Assembly: GCA_019116805.1 (NCBI GenBank)
Contig: DXAV01000015.1
Location: 35,657-99,656 of the forward strand
Length of the DNA: 64,000 nt
Direction of reading: 5' to 3'
DNA from: Candidatus Bacteroides merdavium
GTDB taxonomy: Bacteria; Bacteroidota; Bacteroidia; Bacteroidales; Bacteroidaceae
Positions 63,917 through 64,000 of the stretch are shown one piece after another; within the stretch, counting starts at the first letter, position 1; each line of letters starts with the position of its first letter. Below the pieces are notes generated by a model that saw nothing but the letters and a program-made list of their open reading frames with translations, searched no databases and was not told the DNA's origin. The position numbers and the translations under genes are program-made.

Positions 63917-64000
63917 TTATGGTAGTTTGGTCAGCAGGATATTTCGCAGCTTTTTTATTTCCTGTTTGCTGAGGCCAATACCTTCACGCAAGTAGGTCTT
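63917..64000 (-). CDS. C-terminal end of an unidentified protein (partial)
   Basis: Minus strand ends with a frame of 27 codons closing in TAA at 63917-63919. The visible residues begin KTYLREGIGLSKQEIKKLRN and end I-L-L-T-K-L-P, helical and basic. Too short to assign; the gene starts beyond base 64000. It is read in the same direction as deaD. Confidence 0.5.
   Translation of the reverse strand, partial: KTYLREGIGLSKQEIKKLRNILLTKLP

Overview
The window looks like the chromosome of a Bacteroides-type gut bacterium (order Bacteroidales). The promoters that can be read follow the Bacteroides rule (TTTG about 19-21 bases upstream of TAnnTTTG). Lineage-typical families are present: DUF4270, DUF4907, DUF3836, a fused SpmA/SpmB protein, an S46 dipeptidyl peptidase and a six-bladed-propeller lipoprotein. 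Several lipoproteins carry acidic residues just after the lipobox cysteine. I cannot fix the species. No rRNA, tRNA, insertion sequence, prophage or CRISPR-Cas locus was seen, so this is mostly core chromosome with structured intergenic DNA.

Layout. 1-6.5 kb: start of nadB, a small membrane PH-like protein, a LytTR regulator with a dead receiver domain, and an uncharacterised envelope cluster (beta-barrel and DUF4270 on minus, kelch lipoprotein and DUF4907 on plus). 6.5-11.4 kb: TlpA-like thioredoxin lipoprotein, lpdA, dacB. 11.4-18.2 kb: a complete seven-gene trp operon on minus (B-E-C-F-G-D-A) behind a promoter, a short leader ORF with three consecutive Trp codons and a terminator hairpin, the layout of ribosome-mediated attenuation. 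18.2-25.3 kb: an AraC regulator divergent from a three-gene RND efflux operon. 25.4-31.7 kb: a CoA-transferase, a small membrane protein, two candidate short terminated RNAs, mutS and another membrane protein. 31.7-42 kb: lgt, panE, a carboxypeptidase-regulatory-like protein, ychF, an NCS2 purine permease, DUF3836, polA and a polyprenyl diphosphate synthase. 42-51 kb: deoC, mazG-like, dtd, uvrC, apt, a parS-like palindrome, mnmG, then a GntR-slipin-propeller operon. 51-64 kb: an outer-membrane protein, ybeY, spmAB fusion, an M28 peptidase, an AlkD-like protein, ruvB, a flippase, an S46 peptidase, oxyR, deaD and the tail of one more gene.

The most unusual signal is architectural. Five intergenic regions (711-848, 6029-6182, 30646-30733, 51161-51244, 55877-55964) contain short degenerate tandem arrays with a period of 21, 22 or 23 bases, about two helical turns. 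Small palindromes sit at the unit junctions in most of them. Each locus has its own sequence, and within some arrays the palindrome arms change in a compensatory way (AAAAC/GTTTT against AAAGC/GCTTT). I do not recognise this as a named element. A second repeat family is a roughly 50-base unit made of a GAAAAC-NNN-GTTTTC palindrome joined to a Bacteroides promoter, twice in front of ruvB and once in front of deaD.

All calls come from reading the sequence and translations; no database search was run.
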